From Ischnura elegans (taxonomy: Eukaryota > Arthropoda > Insecta > Odonata > Coenagrionidae): a DNA stretch of 64,000 nt. Both the position numbers and the translations under genes were made by a program. The notes under the pieces were generated by a model that saw nothing but the letters and a program-made list of their open reading frames with translations, was not told the DNA's origin and did not search any database. The stretch covers positions 52,859,111-52,923,110 of the forward strand of contig NC_060247.1 of assembly GCF_921293095.1 (NCBI RefSeq). The letters are read 5' to 3'. Shown one piece after another: positions 52,804 to 64,000 of this stretch. Each line of letters opens with the position of its first letter. Within the stretch, counting starts at the first letter, position 1.

Positions 52804-54905
52804 ATGCCTAAGGGTGGTAGTTATATGCCTTATGACTTCATTTGCGGTAGGCAGAGAATTAGGCGTTTACGGATGAAAGCACACACCGCAAGAGACAGTA
52901 GTGGGTCGGATAGTGGTTGTGAAGCTCCGGAAATGGTTCCACCGGCATCCGTTAATGATGCGTGTGCCCCAAGGTAGCTGGGATTGAAGGCGATTTGGAG
53001 GGAGGAATTGTTTCTGAAGGTAAGGCATGCAGCGAGGGTCTGGGGAGAGTGATGAGGAGTACGTGCAAAGTACCTCGGAACTGACGATTCCAGTTCCACC
53101 TTCTATTTCGAAGACTTCCGCAGTGCCCTCGCAGAGTGGGCTGCAGATGGCGTGGCAATGACTAAGGTAAATGATTTGCTGCATTTACTTAGGAAAGCCC
53201 CCAGCTTGAGAGCCCTGCCGGCCGATATGAGGATCTTGCTGAAGATTCCCGAATCGATTTCATCAAAAGTGATTGGAAGTGGCACATACTCGTATCTCGG
53301 CATTAGGAAGTCTATAGCTAGCTTGCTCAACATTTACCCCTGTATTGGTGATTGTGACTCGTTACAGTTGCAATGCTACATCGATGGTCTCCCACCATCA
53401 AAAAGCTCGGGAAGCCAAGTGTGGCCAATATTAATGTGCCTTGAGGATTTCCCTGCCATTTCACCTTTTGTTGTGGGACTCTATCATGGTTATGAGAAAC
53501 CCCATTCATGCAACGAGTCTCAGTGCGACTATGTAGAGGAAATGATTTCTCTGAAAAATGATGGGATTGAGCATAGAGGAAAAGTTATTAACGTGAACGT
53601 TTCCTGCTATGTTTGCGATGCCCCTGCTCGGGCCTTTGTGGCGCAGCTAAAATCGCACCCTGGATACTCTAGCTGTGGCAAATGTTGTGTTCACGAAGAG
53701 TATTAAAAAAATAAAGTGGTTTTCAATTAGGTTAATGCCCCACGTAGGAGTGATGCCAGCTTTTCCCAGGGGGATGATGAGGCCCATCATATGAGAGTGT
53801 CTTTCCTCCTTAGGATTCCTGGAATTAGGATGGTGACAGAGTTTCCATTTGAATATATACACTTCATTTGTTTAGCGTTGATGAGGAAGATGATGGTGTT
53901 ATGGACAAGTGGTGTTCATGGAGTGCGGCTTCCATCCAGAAGCATTGCCCTTCTCAACCAGAAGATTTTGGGAGTCCAAAAATGTGTACCCAACGATTTT
54001 TCAAGGAAGCCCAGGGCAATAAGTGAGTTGCTAAGGTGGAAGCCGCCGAATTCAGAATGTTCTTGTTGTATACTGGTCCATTTCTGATGAAGGATGTTTT
54101 AGCCCCAGCTATGTACTATCATTTCCTCTCCTTTCATTATGCAATCCGTATCCTGGCAACTGAAGCTTACATGGAGAATTCAAGTTATGCAGGCAAATTA
54201 CTTAATTATGTGGTGTCACATTATGGGCCGCACTACGGCTTTGAAAATGTGACGTACAATGTGCATGGTTTACAGCATGTTGTGGATGACTGTAGGGTGA
54301 ATGGACCACTGGACAAATTCAGTGCATTCAAGTTTGAGAATGAACTGCAACGCATAAAAAAACTTGTTAGGAAGCCAAACAGAGTTCTTCCTCAAATAGT
54401 TAAGCGGCTACAAGAAAAATCATTCCTCCAACCAAATGATTTACTTGGTGATATGTGTAAGTTTGGCAAAATGACGGACTGTCACAACATGCCTTTAGGT
54501 TTGGAGGGACCCAGCTATCATATGTAGATTGGAAGGGATCTAGGATAGCAATAGCTCCACCAGACAATTGTGTTGTCATGAGTGATGGCACTGCAGTTGT
54601 TGTAACTGTCATTGCCAAGAAAAATGGTAAAATTTGCTTAGAGGGTGAAATTCTCACTAAAATTAGCGATGCCTACACTAAACCTGGTCCTTCAGGAAAT
54701 GTTGGTGTTTTTGTTGGCAGGGGTTTAGGGGGCTTAGGATCATTTTTACTTGCTGACGTTCGAGCGAAAATGATGATGCTTCCACTATATCCTTTTCCTG
54801 AAAGTGAGCAATTCTATCTTGCTGAGTTGCTCTCATTGTGTATGCTTTTATTTTATGGTATGTTGACTAATAACGTTATTATGAACATTAGTCCCAGTAT
54901 ACAAT
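52804..54905 (+). pseudogene. CACTA/EnSpm-like transposase, N-terminal and core part
   Basis: Starts MPKGGSYMPYDFICGRQR. The core reads YSYLGIRKSIASLLNIYP, LQLQCYIDGLPPSKSS, VWPILMCLEDF, VSCYVCDAPARAFVAQLKSH, GYSSCGKCCVHEEY, then FLLRIPGIRMVTEFPFEYIH, RKPRAISELLRWK, FRMFLLYTGPFLMKDVL and YNVHGLQHVVDDCRVNGPLD, FKFENELQRIKKLVRKPN. This order (DGLPxxKSS, CDAPARAF-KxHxGYxxCxKC, MxFPxxYxHxxCLG, LLYTGP, NVHxLxHxxDD, FENxLxxIKKLVR) is that of the animal transposase-domain proteins related to CACTA transposases. Frameshifts or stops at about 52977, 53705, 54060 and 54520 break it, although some may be introns. A downstream DNCVVMSDGTAVVV motif lies in another frame. Confidence 0.72.
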
Positions 54906-55048
54906 AGTTTTTCTTTGAAGTAGCAGTGTTTCTTTTATAGGGTGCGTCGGCGGCTAAGGCCATTTTGCACCACTCACTGACTGGTATTGATAAAGGGGAT
55001 TAGGCCCATTCTGAAATTAACGTGTCAATAATTTACAAGAGGTATCAT

Positions 55049-57670
55049 TTATATTTTATTGAAAAGTCGAGTTGAGTGTAGGAATTCTATCAGTCGGGAA
55101 ATTTTTCCGGGAGTGTCTCCTAGTACCTCAGCTAGGTTGACTCCGAGGTTGTGATTCACCCGTGCAGTACGATATCTTGCACAGTCCGTCAGGATATGTC
55201 GCACTGTTAGTGGACAATTGCAATTTAAGCATTGGGGCTGTATTCTCTCTTCGGTGAAGAGGTATGAATGGGTTAACAAGCAGTGACCAATTCTTAAGCG
55301 TGTTAAATCCACTTCCTCCCTGCGGACATTTCTTATAGAGGTCTGCCACGCAGTTATTACGGGCTTTATTTCCCGAAGTTTGTTATTTTGGATTTCGAGC
55401 CATTGCGTCTTCCAATTTTGTCTAATCATACCCCTCATGGCATTCCCTAAATCTTCCGCTGGCATTAACTGAAAATCTGTATCCGGAGACCTGAGCGCAT
55501 CTTTGGCTGCAGAATCTGCTTTCTCATTCCCTGGTATGCCAACATGTCCAGGGACCCAAGCGAAGCTTATAGTGGTCCCTTTTTTACTCAGGGATAACAG
55601 AGTGCTTTGTATGTCCTGAACAATGGGGTGACTGGGGGAATAAAGAGATATGGATTGGAGAGCACTGTATGAATCTGTGCAGATCATAAATGACGCAACA
55701 CTGTTTTTAATAGATCGGAGAGCAATCCTAATGGCAGTGAGCTCAGCCGTAAAAATGGAACAGAACGGATGCAATTTTGCCTTAAGGACTCCATGATATG
55801 GGGATACCACAGCGCACCCACAGGCGGTATCCGATTTGGAACCGTCAGCGTTTACGAACGTAAATTCGGAGTTTTCGCGCGGAATTCCTTAAAAAGTTGT
55901 TGGTATTCTCCCGGCATAGTAGTAGATTTAGAGCAACGAGTAAGGTCAAGTTTCAAAGCTGGCCGGGGAATTAACCACGGCGGTGTGTTACTGTACCCAG
56001 TGGGGTACGTGGCGGGCTAGGTAAAATTGCTTTCTGCGATTAGGTTTCTGAAGCGAACACTTAGAGGTTTAGTGGACGTTTGTCTTTCGGTTATAAAGGT
56101 CTAAAAGCAGTGGGTGAGAAATAATGTTAAAACAGGGGTGGTTCGGCGCAGATAAAACTTTTGTGGCATAATTGCACATCAACGTCTCTCTACGATTGAC
56201 TAGGGGAGGCTCTCCTGTATCGGCGTAAATGCTCACGACAGGGGAGGTCCTGAAGGCACCGGTTGCTAATCGCAGTCCAGTATTATGAACCGTGGAGAGC
56301 GGTTTCATGTAGGTCTCACGGGCGGATGAGTACACAATCGATCCGTAGTCTAGCCTTGAACGTACTAATGCTCGATACAGCATTAGCATTGAGGTACGAT
56401 CCGCGCCCCATGTCGAATGTGACAGAAACCGTAAAATGTTCAGAACTTTGAAGCAATTGTCTCTTAGAGTTCGGAAATGTTCGCGCCAATTCAGGCGCCG
56501 GTCCAATGTCATACCCAGAAATCGGGCGTTCTCAACGTAAGGAAGCTCATTACCATTGAGATATAGGGACGGTGGGGCTTGTACACCCCGTCCTCGGTAA
56601 AAGTGAATGAATTTCGTTTTCTCAGTAGAGAAACGGAATCCATTCCTCTGAGACCAAACGGAGAGCTTATTCAGAGTCAGCTGGATCAGCCTAGAGGCAT
56701 TCGTTAATTTTGATGACCTGCAGAAAATAGCAAGGTCATCAACAAACAATGAGCCCATAACTGGGGAGCGGATACACTCGGCCACATCGTTTATCGCAAT
56801 GGCAAATAGGGTCACACTCAGTACGTACTCCTGGGGTACTCCATTTTCTTGTGAGTATAAGGTAGATAGATATTCACCTATTCTAACTTTGAAAACTCGG
56901 GCAGACAGAAAATTTTTAATGAAAATAGGTAGATTTCCATTAAACCCCCATTTATCAAGTGTCTTCAGAATTTTGTACCGCCAAACACGGTCATACGCTT
57001 TCTCTAAGTCAAAGAACACGCCAATTACGTTTTGCCGCAAGAGAAATGCTTCCTGAATGAAACTGTCAGTCCTGACGAGATGGTCGGAGGTTAAATTACC
57101 CGTCCAAAGCCGCACTGGATATCCGAAAGAAGGTTCCGCCGCTCCAACCACCAAACGAGACGACGGTTGACCATTCTTTCCATCAACTTGCATACGCAGC
57201 TGGTGAGAGATATCGGTCTATAGTTGTTTGGGTCCGATCCATCTTTTCCTTGTTTAAGGATGGGTACGACTATGGACTCCCTCCAAGGGTCTGGAAAACT
57301 ACCCTCTGACCAAATTTGGTTAAGGGATCGCAGCATATGGGGGAGTGCTTCTTTGGGAAGATTTCTTAGAAAAGCGTTATGCACCTTATCTATTCCTGGT
57401 GAGCCGTCACGGGATTCGAGGATGGCGGAGGTCAACTCCCACAGAGAAAAGGGGTCGTTGTAAACCTCGCCAGAGTCTCTCGGGTTAAAGGTAAGAGGTA
57501 TCGTCTCATTCTGTTCTTTCATTGTTCTAAATGGTTCGTCGTAGCTGCCGCCACAACTCGTCTCCGCAAGTCGACGTCCGAAGCACTCGCTTATTTCGGG
57601 AGGTGTCGTCAGGACTCGGTCAGTCTCCTTCAGGGATGAAACTGCAAGGTTGTGGTTAGAGCCAGAGATG
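55049..57670 (-). pseudogene. I-clade ORF2, RT and RNase H part, copy C
   Basis: RT in two frames: SLWELTSAILESRDGSPGI to NNYRPISLTSC (57522-57091) and FFDLEKAYDRVWRYKIL, LFVDDLAIF (57193-56069), with GVPQEYVLSV instead of GVPQGSVLSV in motif B. RNase H (55810-55049) has YTAEL-like FTAELTAIRIAL, CTDSYSALQSI and WVPGHVGIPGNEKAD, then the Cys-rich end CLNCNCPLTVRHILTDC. The first RNase H Asp region is damaged between 55810 and 56069. The endonuclease lies on the far side of copy D. Confidence 0.88.
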
Positions 57671-57681
57671 CTTTTAATCTT

Positions 57682-59563
57682 AGTAGTAGTAGTATTTGGA
57701 TTTAGGGTGCGTCGACGGCAAGGTCATTTTGCACCACTACTGTGCGATTTAATTACAAAAGTTATGTATAAAGTAATCTACTGTATCTGATGTCTTCGTT
57801 GAAAGTGTGCATAATTAGACTTTATTAAAAATGTTTATTTCTCTGAGAAACCGAAATGTACAGATTAAATTGGTAGGGTGGTCTCCTAAAAGGGTTTTTA
57901 GGTCTCCCCCCAGATTATTTCGTCTTCGCGCTTCGCGGTACTTAACACAATCTAGCATGATGTGTCTAATACTTAATGGACATTTACAATCCCCACATTG
58001 GGGAGGTTCCTTCTCTTCAGTAAAGAGATACGCATGGGTCAGGGGGCTGTGCCCTATCCTCAATCGTGTAAGTACTACTTCCTCTCTCCGATTACTACGA
58101 GCTGAGGAGGGCCACGCTGCTACCATGTCCTTGATGCCACGGAGCTTGTTATTATTTAGAATCCTCCATGACTCCCTCCATTTTCCAAATACCACGTTTC
58201 TTAGAGATGCTCGTAAGTCCTCGTGGGGAACCAGCGTTGAGACAAGAACTTCGTTATTCAGAGCTTCCTTGGCCATAGCGTCTGCTCTCTCATTCCCGGC
58301 TATCCCCTCATGTCCCGGTACCCACAGAAAATGGATATTCAAACCCTTTCTCGAAAGGGTCAGCAGGAGAGAGTGTATTTCTTGCACGATCGGGTGCACG
58401 GGTGAGAAGCCAGAGATGGCTTGTAGCGAGCTCCTGGAGTCAGTGCATATGAAAAAGGAGCCGCCGTGGTCATCTAGGGCTTCTAGAGCTGTCCTTATGG
58501 CATAAAGCTCCGCCGTGTACACACTGCACATCGGGTGAAGCTTTGCTCTGATGTTTCCGTGGATAGGGGAGAACACTGCACATGCACAAGCAGAGTTATC
58601 TTTCGAACCGTCAGTGTAAACGGGGGTAAGGTTGGGGTGATTCCATCGGAACATGGCAAACAAACGCTGGTACTCCGAGGGAGTTGTGGAAGACTTCGGT
58701 CGAGATCGTGAAAGAATATTCACCACCGGAGTGGGAGTGATCCAAGGGGGGTGTTCCGAGAATGAAACAGGATACACTTCAGGTAGCGTGAATTCGCATC
58801 CGCGAATAAAATCGTTAAAACGAACGCTTACTTGTCTGGTTGCTTTAGTCCTTCGGTTAAAAACATTAATAAAACGGGGTTTAAAAAGTAAACTATAACA
58901 TGGGTGACTCGTCATTGCTAAAATTTTGGAAACGTAGCTACAAAGAAGCCAGGTCCTTCGGTAGCATAGAGGAGGCTCGCCTGCGTCGGTATATATACTG
59001 GGAATCGGGCTGGTCCTAAACGCCCCAGTGCATAGTCGCAGACCTGCGTTGTGCACTGAATTAAGTGCTTTCAAATACGTCTCGCGAGCGGACGCATACA
59101 CGAATGAGCCGTAGTCTAATTTCGACCGCACCAGTGTGCGGTAAAGTAAAATTAAGGTGGTGCGGTCTGCTCCCCAAGATGCGTGGCTTAAAAACTTTAA
59201 AATGTTCAAAGACTTCAAACAGTTTACCTTGACAGAATTAATGTGCTCCTTCCAGTTGAGTTTGTGGTCGAGGGTCATCCCCAGAAAACGGACTGATTCC
59301 ACAAATGGGAGGTTTCTACCACCTAGGTGTAACGTGGGATTTACATGGACGCCCCGAGTGCGAGAAAAGTGAACGCACTTTGTTTTCTCCAAAGAGAAAA
59401 GGAAGCCGTTATTTTGGGTCCATTTGTGAAGTTTATTGATGGTGAGTTGCGCCATACGCGATGCATTCACGACCCTAGATGATCTGCAGAAAATCGCGAG
59501 ATCATCTACAAACAGTGACCCTAACACTGGCTCCTTGATGCAGTGAGCTATGTCGTTGATCGC
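57682..59563 (-). mobile_element. I-clade copy D, 5'-truncated, nested in copy C
   Basis: 1882 bp with target duplication TGCTTTTAATCTT at 57669-57681 and 59564-59576, which also restores the sequence of copy C to that of copy A. The 3' end has a TAC repeat (AGTAGTAGTAGT on the plus strand). Nearly identical to 20103-21985 of copy B, so the B/D lineage moved after C had inserted. Confidence 0.95.
57815..59527 (-). CDS. I-clade ORF2 3' half, copy D (RT motif C to RNase H)
   Basis: 570 codons, open from LGSLFVDDLAIF to the natural stop after LREINIFNKV. It includes the RT thumb region (RFLGMTLDHKLNWKEHI, GADRTTLILLYRTLVRSKLD), RNase H with all four acidic motifs (YTDGSKDNSACACAV, YTAELYAIRTAL, CTDSRSSLQAI, WVPGHEGIAGNERADA) and the Cys-rich C-terminus (CGDCKCPLSIRHIMLDC). 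It shows the sequence copy B should have: YTDGSK where B has YTDGLK. Dead by truncation, since endonuclease and RT motifs A-B are absent. Confidence 0.92.
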   Translation of the reverse strand: MLGSLFVDDLAIFCRSSRVVNASRMAQLTINKLHKWTQNNGFLFSLEKTKCVHFSRTRGVHVNPTLHLGGRNLPFVESVRFLGMTLDHKLNWKEHINSVKVNCLKSLNILKFLSHASWGADRTTLILLYRTLVRSKLDYGSFVYASARETYLKALNSVHNAGLRLCTGAFRTSPIPSIYTDAGEPPLCYRRTWLLCSYVSKILAMTSHPCYSLLFKPRFINVFNRRTKATRQVSVRFNDFIRGCEFTLPEVYPVSFSEHPPWITPTPVVNILSRSRPKSSTTPSEYQRLFAMFRWNHPNLTPVYTDGSKDNSACACAVFSPIHGNIRAKLHPMCSVYTAELYAIRTALEALDDHGGSFFICTDSRSSLQAISGFSPVHPIVQEIHSLLLTLSRKGLNIHFLWVPGHEGIAGNERADAMAKEALNNEVLVSTLVPHEDLRASLRNVVFGKWRESWRILNNNKLRGIKDMVAAWPSSARSNRREEVVLTRLRIGHSPLTHAYLFTEEKEPPQCGDCKCPLSIRHIMLDCVKYREARRRNNLGGDLKTLLGDHPTNLICTFRFLREINIFNKV

Positions 59564-59576
59564 TGCTTTTAATCTT

Positions 59577-60643
59577 CCTCCAGATGTTGGATATGGGAGT
59601 CCTGTGGTTTATAGAACACACAAACTCCTCCCATGATGCATTCTTGGCCTCCTTAACTACTTGCCGAGCGTTCGCTCTGAGGCGCCGGAAGGCGGTGAGA
59701 TTTGTCGCCGTAGGATATTTGCTAAATATTCGGAGTGCCCTCTTTCGCACCTGTATAGCTTTTGCGCACCCCTCGTTCCACCACGGAACTGTGGGCCTGT
59801 GAGATTTGCATTTAGAACGGGGTACGGTGGAGTTTGCGGCTTCTAGTATTTTATCTGTGAATACTTTTATGTTCCCCACACCATTCACATTGTCGTCGTG
59901 TTTAAAATAAAATTTTCTTCTAAAAAGAGACCAATTGGCCTTGCGGACAACCCAATTGCTTGGTTGATTCGGACGGTGGATAAAACCGCCACCTTTATTA
60001 ATTAAAATAGGGTAGTGGTCGCTACCGCATAAATCTTTATGTACGGACCACTCAAGCCTACGCATTAGGCCACCTGTCGAAATACTTAAGTCAATACACG
60101 AGAAGGTACCGTTGAAGCTGTTGAATCGAGTTTTTCACCGGTGTTTATTAAAAACAAGTTAAGGTCATTGATAAAATTTGTAACTATGTGTCCCCTTTGA
60201 TTGCACTGAGTTCTTGTGCTACCCCATAGGGTGTCGTGTGCGTTGAAGTCACCCATTAAAACATAGGGCCGAGGTAACTGACGAACGAGGGATTCTAAAT
60301 TAACTCGACTCACAGGTGCACCTTCCGGCAGATATACGTTGCAGAGAGTAATTGCCTCGGGTGCGTGTACTGTCACTGCAATTGCCTGCAGCGGAGTGTT
60401 CAATTGCACTCGTGAGTTGTATAGGGCCTCCCGAATAGCAATTGCCACTCCACCCTGGGCTCGCTGACCACTGGTGTCGTCAAGTCTAAAAAATTTAAAA
60501 CCTTTTAAAACGGTCTTGTCTGTCAGCTTAAAATGCGTCTCTTGCAGGCAGATGCAGACGGGGTTATAGTCTCTAATTAAAACAACCAGCTCCTCCTTGT
60601 GCCTATAAAAACCATTCATATTCCATTGTAGAATAAAATACAT
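59577..60643 (-). pseudogene. I-clade ORF2 endonuclease, copy C
   Basis: MYFILQWNMNGFYRHKEEL (start of the endonuclease), LQETHFK, GDFNAHDTLWGS, then a one-base loss near 60135 shifts the frame. The remainder is SVHKDLCGSDHYPILI, VPWWNEGCAKAIQVRKR and SINHRTPISNIWRKIK up to the D insertion. The intact counterpart is in copy A at 2046-980. Confidence 0.88.
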
Positions 60644-60746
60644 GGTTTGAATTGTTAAAATAAATAAATAAATAGGTTAAAATCCGAAATGTACGTATGT
60701 ACACGGTGAGCGGAGGATCAACGTTTTAACCGCTGTTTCCTCTGCT

Positions 60747-61887
60747 TTATCCTGGCCTGGAACACTTCTGTGTCCGAGACACAGAGGTCTTCTTCCATGG
60801 CATCATATTGTGCATCTTTAGAGGATGTGGGTGGGGGTGTTTTATCCCGCTTATTCCCAGCATCCTCAGAAGTAGATTTTGGGTTTTTCTTAGGGGAAAC
60901 CGCCTATAGAAACTTTTCCTGTCTGTGACTTTATTAATTTGCTTTTCTGTTTTTTTTTGGTTCTCGTATGGGCATCTTCGTGCTCTCATTGCGAAAATCA
61001 TTATAAGTCTGCGTAGAGATGGTACATGTAGTTTTTTTAGTGGTTGCGACTATTTGCGAAACCGATTTTGAGAATGTTGGGGCCATCTGTGATCGGTATT
61101 TCATTCGTGCCTCGGAATAGGGGATTCTTTCCAGGGTCTTGATTTCCATTATCTTCCTTTCATCTTTCATGACGGGGCAATCTCGAGAGTACGATGGATG
61201 CGTACCCTCGCAGTTGACGCAGAAAGGCTCCGAGGTACATTTCTCACCGTTATGTTTGTCCTTGCCACAGCGCGGGCAGGTGTTCTTGCCCTCACATCGC
61301 GGTGCGATGTGGCCGAATTTTTTGCATTGAAAGCAAGGCATCGGGTTGGGAAAGAAAGGTCTCACAGGTACCGATTCATAGCCTAGGTAGACTTTGCTCG
61401 GGATTTTATCCAAACCGAACGTGAGGATTACCGAGGTAGTATTAATCACTTCACCGTTACGCTTTGTTGTAAGTCGTCGACAATCAATGACACCCTGGGA
61501 AGCCATCTCCTTCTTAATTTCGTCTGGTTCAACATATAGTAGGTCGTAGTGGCTGATCACACCCCTAGATGTATTTAAAGTACGGTGGATCTCGACATTG
61601 ATTGGTATATCGTGCAACTTTTCTACTTTTAACAATTTTTCGGCTTGTAAGTTATTGGCTGTTTCGATTAATAGGGAACCATCTCTAAGTTTCTTTACTG
61701 AGTTTGGCTCTCCTGGAATGATGGCTTGAAGTGCTTTTTTAATGAAGAAGGGAGAAAACTTTTTCAAATTTTCGCCGTCCTTGGAGCATTTCAGTGACAG
61801 AAACCGTTTTGCTCTTTCGAATAACTGTTCTCCTCCGCCCGTGTCCGGGCGGGATCTCTTTGGTGGAGGAAGAATTTCAGACTCCAT
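60747..61887 (-). pseudogene. I-clade ORF1, copy C (frameshift near its end)
   Basis: MESEILPPPKRSRPD onward almost as in copy A; 317 codons, then a frameshift near 60940 in a run of eight A/T, with the tail in another frame. The knuckle CFQCKKFGHIAPRC shows R to P and Q to K changes around it (PMPCFQCKKF), while CPRCGKDKHNGEKC and CVNCEGTHPSYSRDC are intact. Confidence 0.9.
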
Positions 61888-62522
61888 ACTAAGTTATATT
61901 TCATCCCCTGGGCTCCCCACCCACCACGGAGCCACACATTCGGGACGCCACACCGAGATTTGGTGTGGTCGCCAGGGCTACCCAAGGGACATAGGAACCT
62001 TCGAAAGGGGGTCTTTTTCGGGTTAGAACCTCCAGCGCGGGGGCCCTCCGAACCCACACGCCTTCAACCGCCCTACGGAGACCCCCATATCTCCAGCACT
62101 AACCCGTCCTGGCGTACGCTGGGAAGGAGCAGCCAAGCTCCCCAGCCGCCAAGCTCCCCAGCCGCCAGGAGCCGATTGACCGAGCTGGTCTCTTCTCGGC
62201 CGCCCGTTTTGCGGGGAATCCAGGGCCGAAGTGGGGTGTTGAACTCCGGCCCATACCGGGAATCCGACGCCCAGCTGGGTGCCGGAGAGCTCACCCACCA
62301 GGATCCCCTTCTCCCCCTTGTACGGGTCTCCACGCACGGCAAACACGTGGGTGATTCTGGACGCCAGATGTTTCGGCTACTCAGCACAGCAGAGTCACAT
62401 GCTGTCTGGACGCTATCCTAGCGTACGAAGGGTTTTTTACGAGCTTGTCTCCTCGGTGGGCTCGGGTCCGTGGGGGCGCGACTCCCCAAAGGAAGAGATA
62501 ACTCTCCTCCCCCCGTGCGGGG
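61888..62522 (-). promoter_or_regulatory. 5' UTR, copy C
   Basis: As in copy A, with an extra tandem copy of GCCAAGCTCCCCAGCC near 62135-62168. Ends at the same terminus as A and B. Confidence 0.7.
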
Positions 62523-62572
62523 GTTTTTCTTTGAATATAATATTTTAGTAATCGATTTTTTTTCACTCTTTC

Positions 62573-63890
62573 AGGATGCCCTGGCAAGTGGAGGAATTTC
62601 TCCCACATGCAGGATACAGTGGGTAAACCGTTTAGGCAGTTCCCTCGTCTTGGGTGAGGCTCAATCGAGACAAAATAGTTTGTCACTACCCCAGGGACAG
62701 CTATAATTGGGTAGCCATCTCTCGGGCTTTTAAGACTGCATCTCCACCTAGTGATGGGTGGGATGTAATTGATGTAAAATTCTGTACACATCCACTTGGT
62801 GAGTTAGTAAAATTAAATGTATGTTATTGAGTTTAAGGGGGGAATAACAATTTATGCAGGCAAAGTAAGTGCACCTTAAACTATTTCCTTACCAATTATT
62901 ATTTCATTTTTTTATTTTTTGTACTGAGTTAGATTCATTTTACTTCGCCTGACTAACAATAATGTGCTTCATCATGTGAATGTGATACTATAGGGAACTC
63001 GCTCCAGTATCAATAACTCAAGGTGTTCAATGTGTCCGTGCACAATGTGATAAGGGAGTCCAAGTATCAGAGTCTGAGCTCTCTTTCCACACTGATTTGC
63101 AAAGTAAGCAGGTCATGGGTATGTATTTCTTGGAAGTTGTGAGCTCACTACAGCTTCCATATAACTACCTGATAGCTATCATTTTCAATCCATAGACTTC
63201 CTTGCTTCCATGAAAAATGAGGTTTTGGAGGAGGTGAGAGACCTAAAAAGATAGCTTGCCAGGCACATTCTAAAGGACAGTGATGCCATGACGGAGGTGA
63301 AGAACAAGATTAGTTACCTAGAAAGTCGCGTCGTTGGACTGCCAGGCATACGATCAACGGGGAGTGAATTTGAGGTAATGCATTCATTCCATATTACTGA
63401 TGTGGGTGACCTCTTAAAACTAGAGGAAACACTTGAGGAGAATATTGAAAATAGGGAGTATTTGGTAGGTATTCCATTTAAATTGTAAATATTTTTGTAT
63501 TTTTAGTATTTGAGTGGCATTTTCATCGTAACATAAGCATTTCTGTGGCTCTTATGATAACATGGATGAACATTGTAGTGTATTCTCAATTTCCTCGTTT
63601 TCATACTATTTTCCAGACTTGTTTCTTGAAGGACAGGCCATCCAATATGATGTTTAAATGTACACATGATAACCAGATGAGGGCTGAGTTGAATAAAACC
63701 GTTAATGACATGTGCACAACCCTGATGTCTAATGAGCTAGCAGTCCACTTCTGCATGAAAGGCAGATCAGAGAATAAGATGGGGTTTGAGGTCCATTTCA
63801 GCTCAATCATAAATGTGATATTTGGCAAGTGTATTAGTTATATTCGTTCTAAGTATGTATGTCATAGTTATATTCTCCTTAACAAGTGGT
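62573..63890 (+). pseudogene. CACTA/EnSpm-like protein C-terminal exons with DUF4806-type domain
   Basis: Follows a pyrimidine-rich tract and AG at 62571-62572. The exon near 63195-63420 reads FLASMKNEVLEEVRDLKR, stop, then KNKISYLESRV, GSEFEVMHSFHITDVGDLLK and LEETLEENIENREYLV. After an AG at about 63616 the next gives FLKDRPSNMMFKCTH, LNKTVNDMCTTLMSNELAVH, FCMKGRSENKMGFEVHFSSI. The motif F-xI-x-VxDLxxLEExLxxN, then LMSNELAVHFxxKGR, is DUF4806. One stop (63252) and uncertain exon joins make function doubtful. Confidence 0.65.
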
Positions 63891-64000
63891 GAAGTTGAAT
63901 ATATATCAGTGTAATTGTTAATTAATCGTATCATGGACGTTCTTTCTTATGGGTTTGATAATGTTTTAACTATGCCATTTTAAATTGAAAATTTTACCAT

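Larger units (their letters stand above)
54920..62522 (-). mobile_element. I-clade non-LTR retrotransposon, copy C (full length, carries copy D)
   Basis: Target duplication GTTTTTCTTTGAA at 54907-54919 and 62523-62535. Without D and the duplicated 13 bp the length is about 5.7 kb, like copy B. Same lineage as A: leaders, ORF1 and ORF2 are nearly identical. ORF1 and ORF2 contain several frameshifts. The 3' end reads GCACCCTATAAAAG and ends CTGCTAC on the element strand. Confidence 0.93.
52200..64000 (+). mobile_element. CACTA/EnSpm-like element or gene, split by I-clade copies C and D
   Basis: The coding parts 52804-54905 and 62573-63890 belong together: the C insertion has a clean 13-bp target duplication, and the second part is the DUF4806-type C-terminus that accompanies this transposase in animals. 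A 5' exon with donor GGTAAGTG at 52631 precedes the ATG. Terminal repeats were not located; the right end lies beyond the window and the left limit is a guess. Confidence 0.65.

Overview
The window is eukaryotic and almost certainly from an arthropod, most likely an insect. Coding ORFs are split by GT-AG introns, and nearly everything recognisable is a transposable element (TE) of a type common in arthropods: I-clade non-LTR elements with RNase H, R2-like, Penelope-like and jockey-like fragments, Ty3/gypsy, BEL/Pao, piggyBac, mariner, pogo-like and CACTA/EnSpm-like elements, and small non-autonomous elements. There is no rRNA, tRNA, CRISPR or bacterial signal. Species cannot be fixed from the sequence.

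Layout. 1-3.9 kb: I-clade retrotransposon copy A on the minus strand, with intact 5' UTR and ORF1 and an ORF2 open to the window edge. 4.9-6.2 kb: intact pogo-type (DDE_1) transposase ORF. 7.5-14.6 kb: old sequence holding RT scraps, a 1.46-kb foldback-like element with 340-bp terminal inverted repeats, a small split gene with a Myb/SANT-like domain, a decayed transposon ORF and a hAT-type MITE. 15.6-33.2 kb: a nested and rearranged block. An R2-like element is split inside its Myb domain by a Ty3/gypsy element (AGAC target duplication), which in turn is split by I-clade copy B (11-bp target duplication). A 2.4-kb segment (I-clade copy E, R2-like 5' part and LTR) is repeated almost perfectly at the far side, where the LTR is a solo LTR with the same AGAC duplication. 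33.2-33.9 kb: Penelope-like remnant with a hammerhead-like motif. 34.1-36.6 kb: a six-exon gene for a Myb/SANT-like protein with all splice phases intact, the best candidate for a host gene. 37.6-40.8 kb: complete piggyBac element. 41.3-47.6 kb: complete but damaged BEL/Pao element. 47.8-49.5 kb: mariner with a MITE inside it. 50.3-51.0 kb: RT fragments in opposite orientations. 52.2-64 kb: a CACTA/EnSpm-like gene split by I-clade copy C, itself split by copy D, both with 13-bp target duplications.

The I-clade copies fall into three lineages: A/C, B/D and E/E'. A and B differ strongly in coding sequence but share a nearly identical 5' UTR, which points to exchange of the promoter region between lineages. 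Identities quoted here are by-eye estimates. Family assignments rest on recognised motifs, not on database searches.
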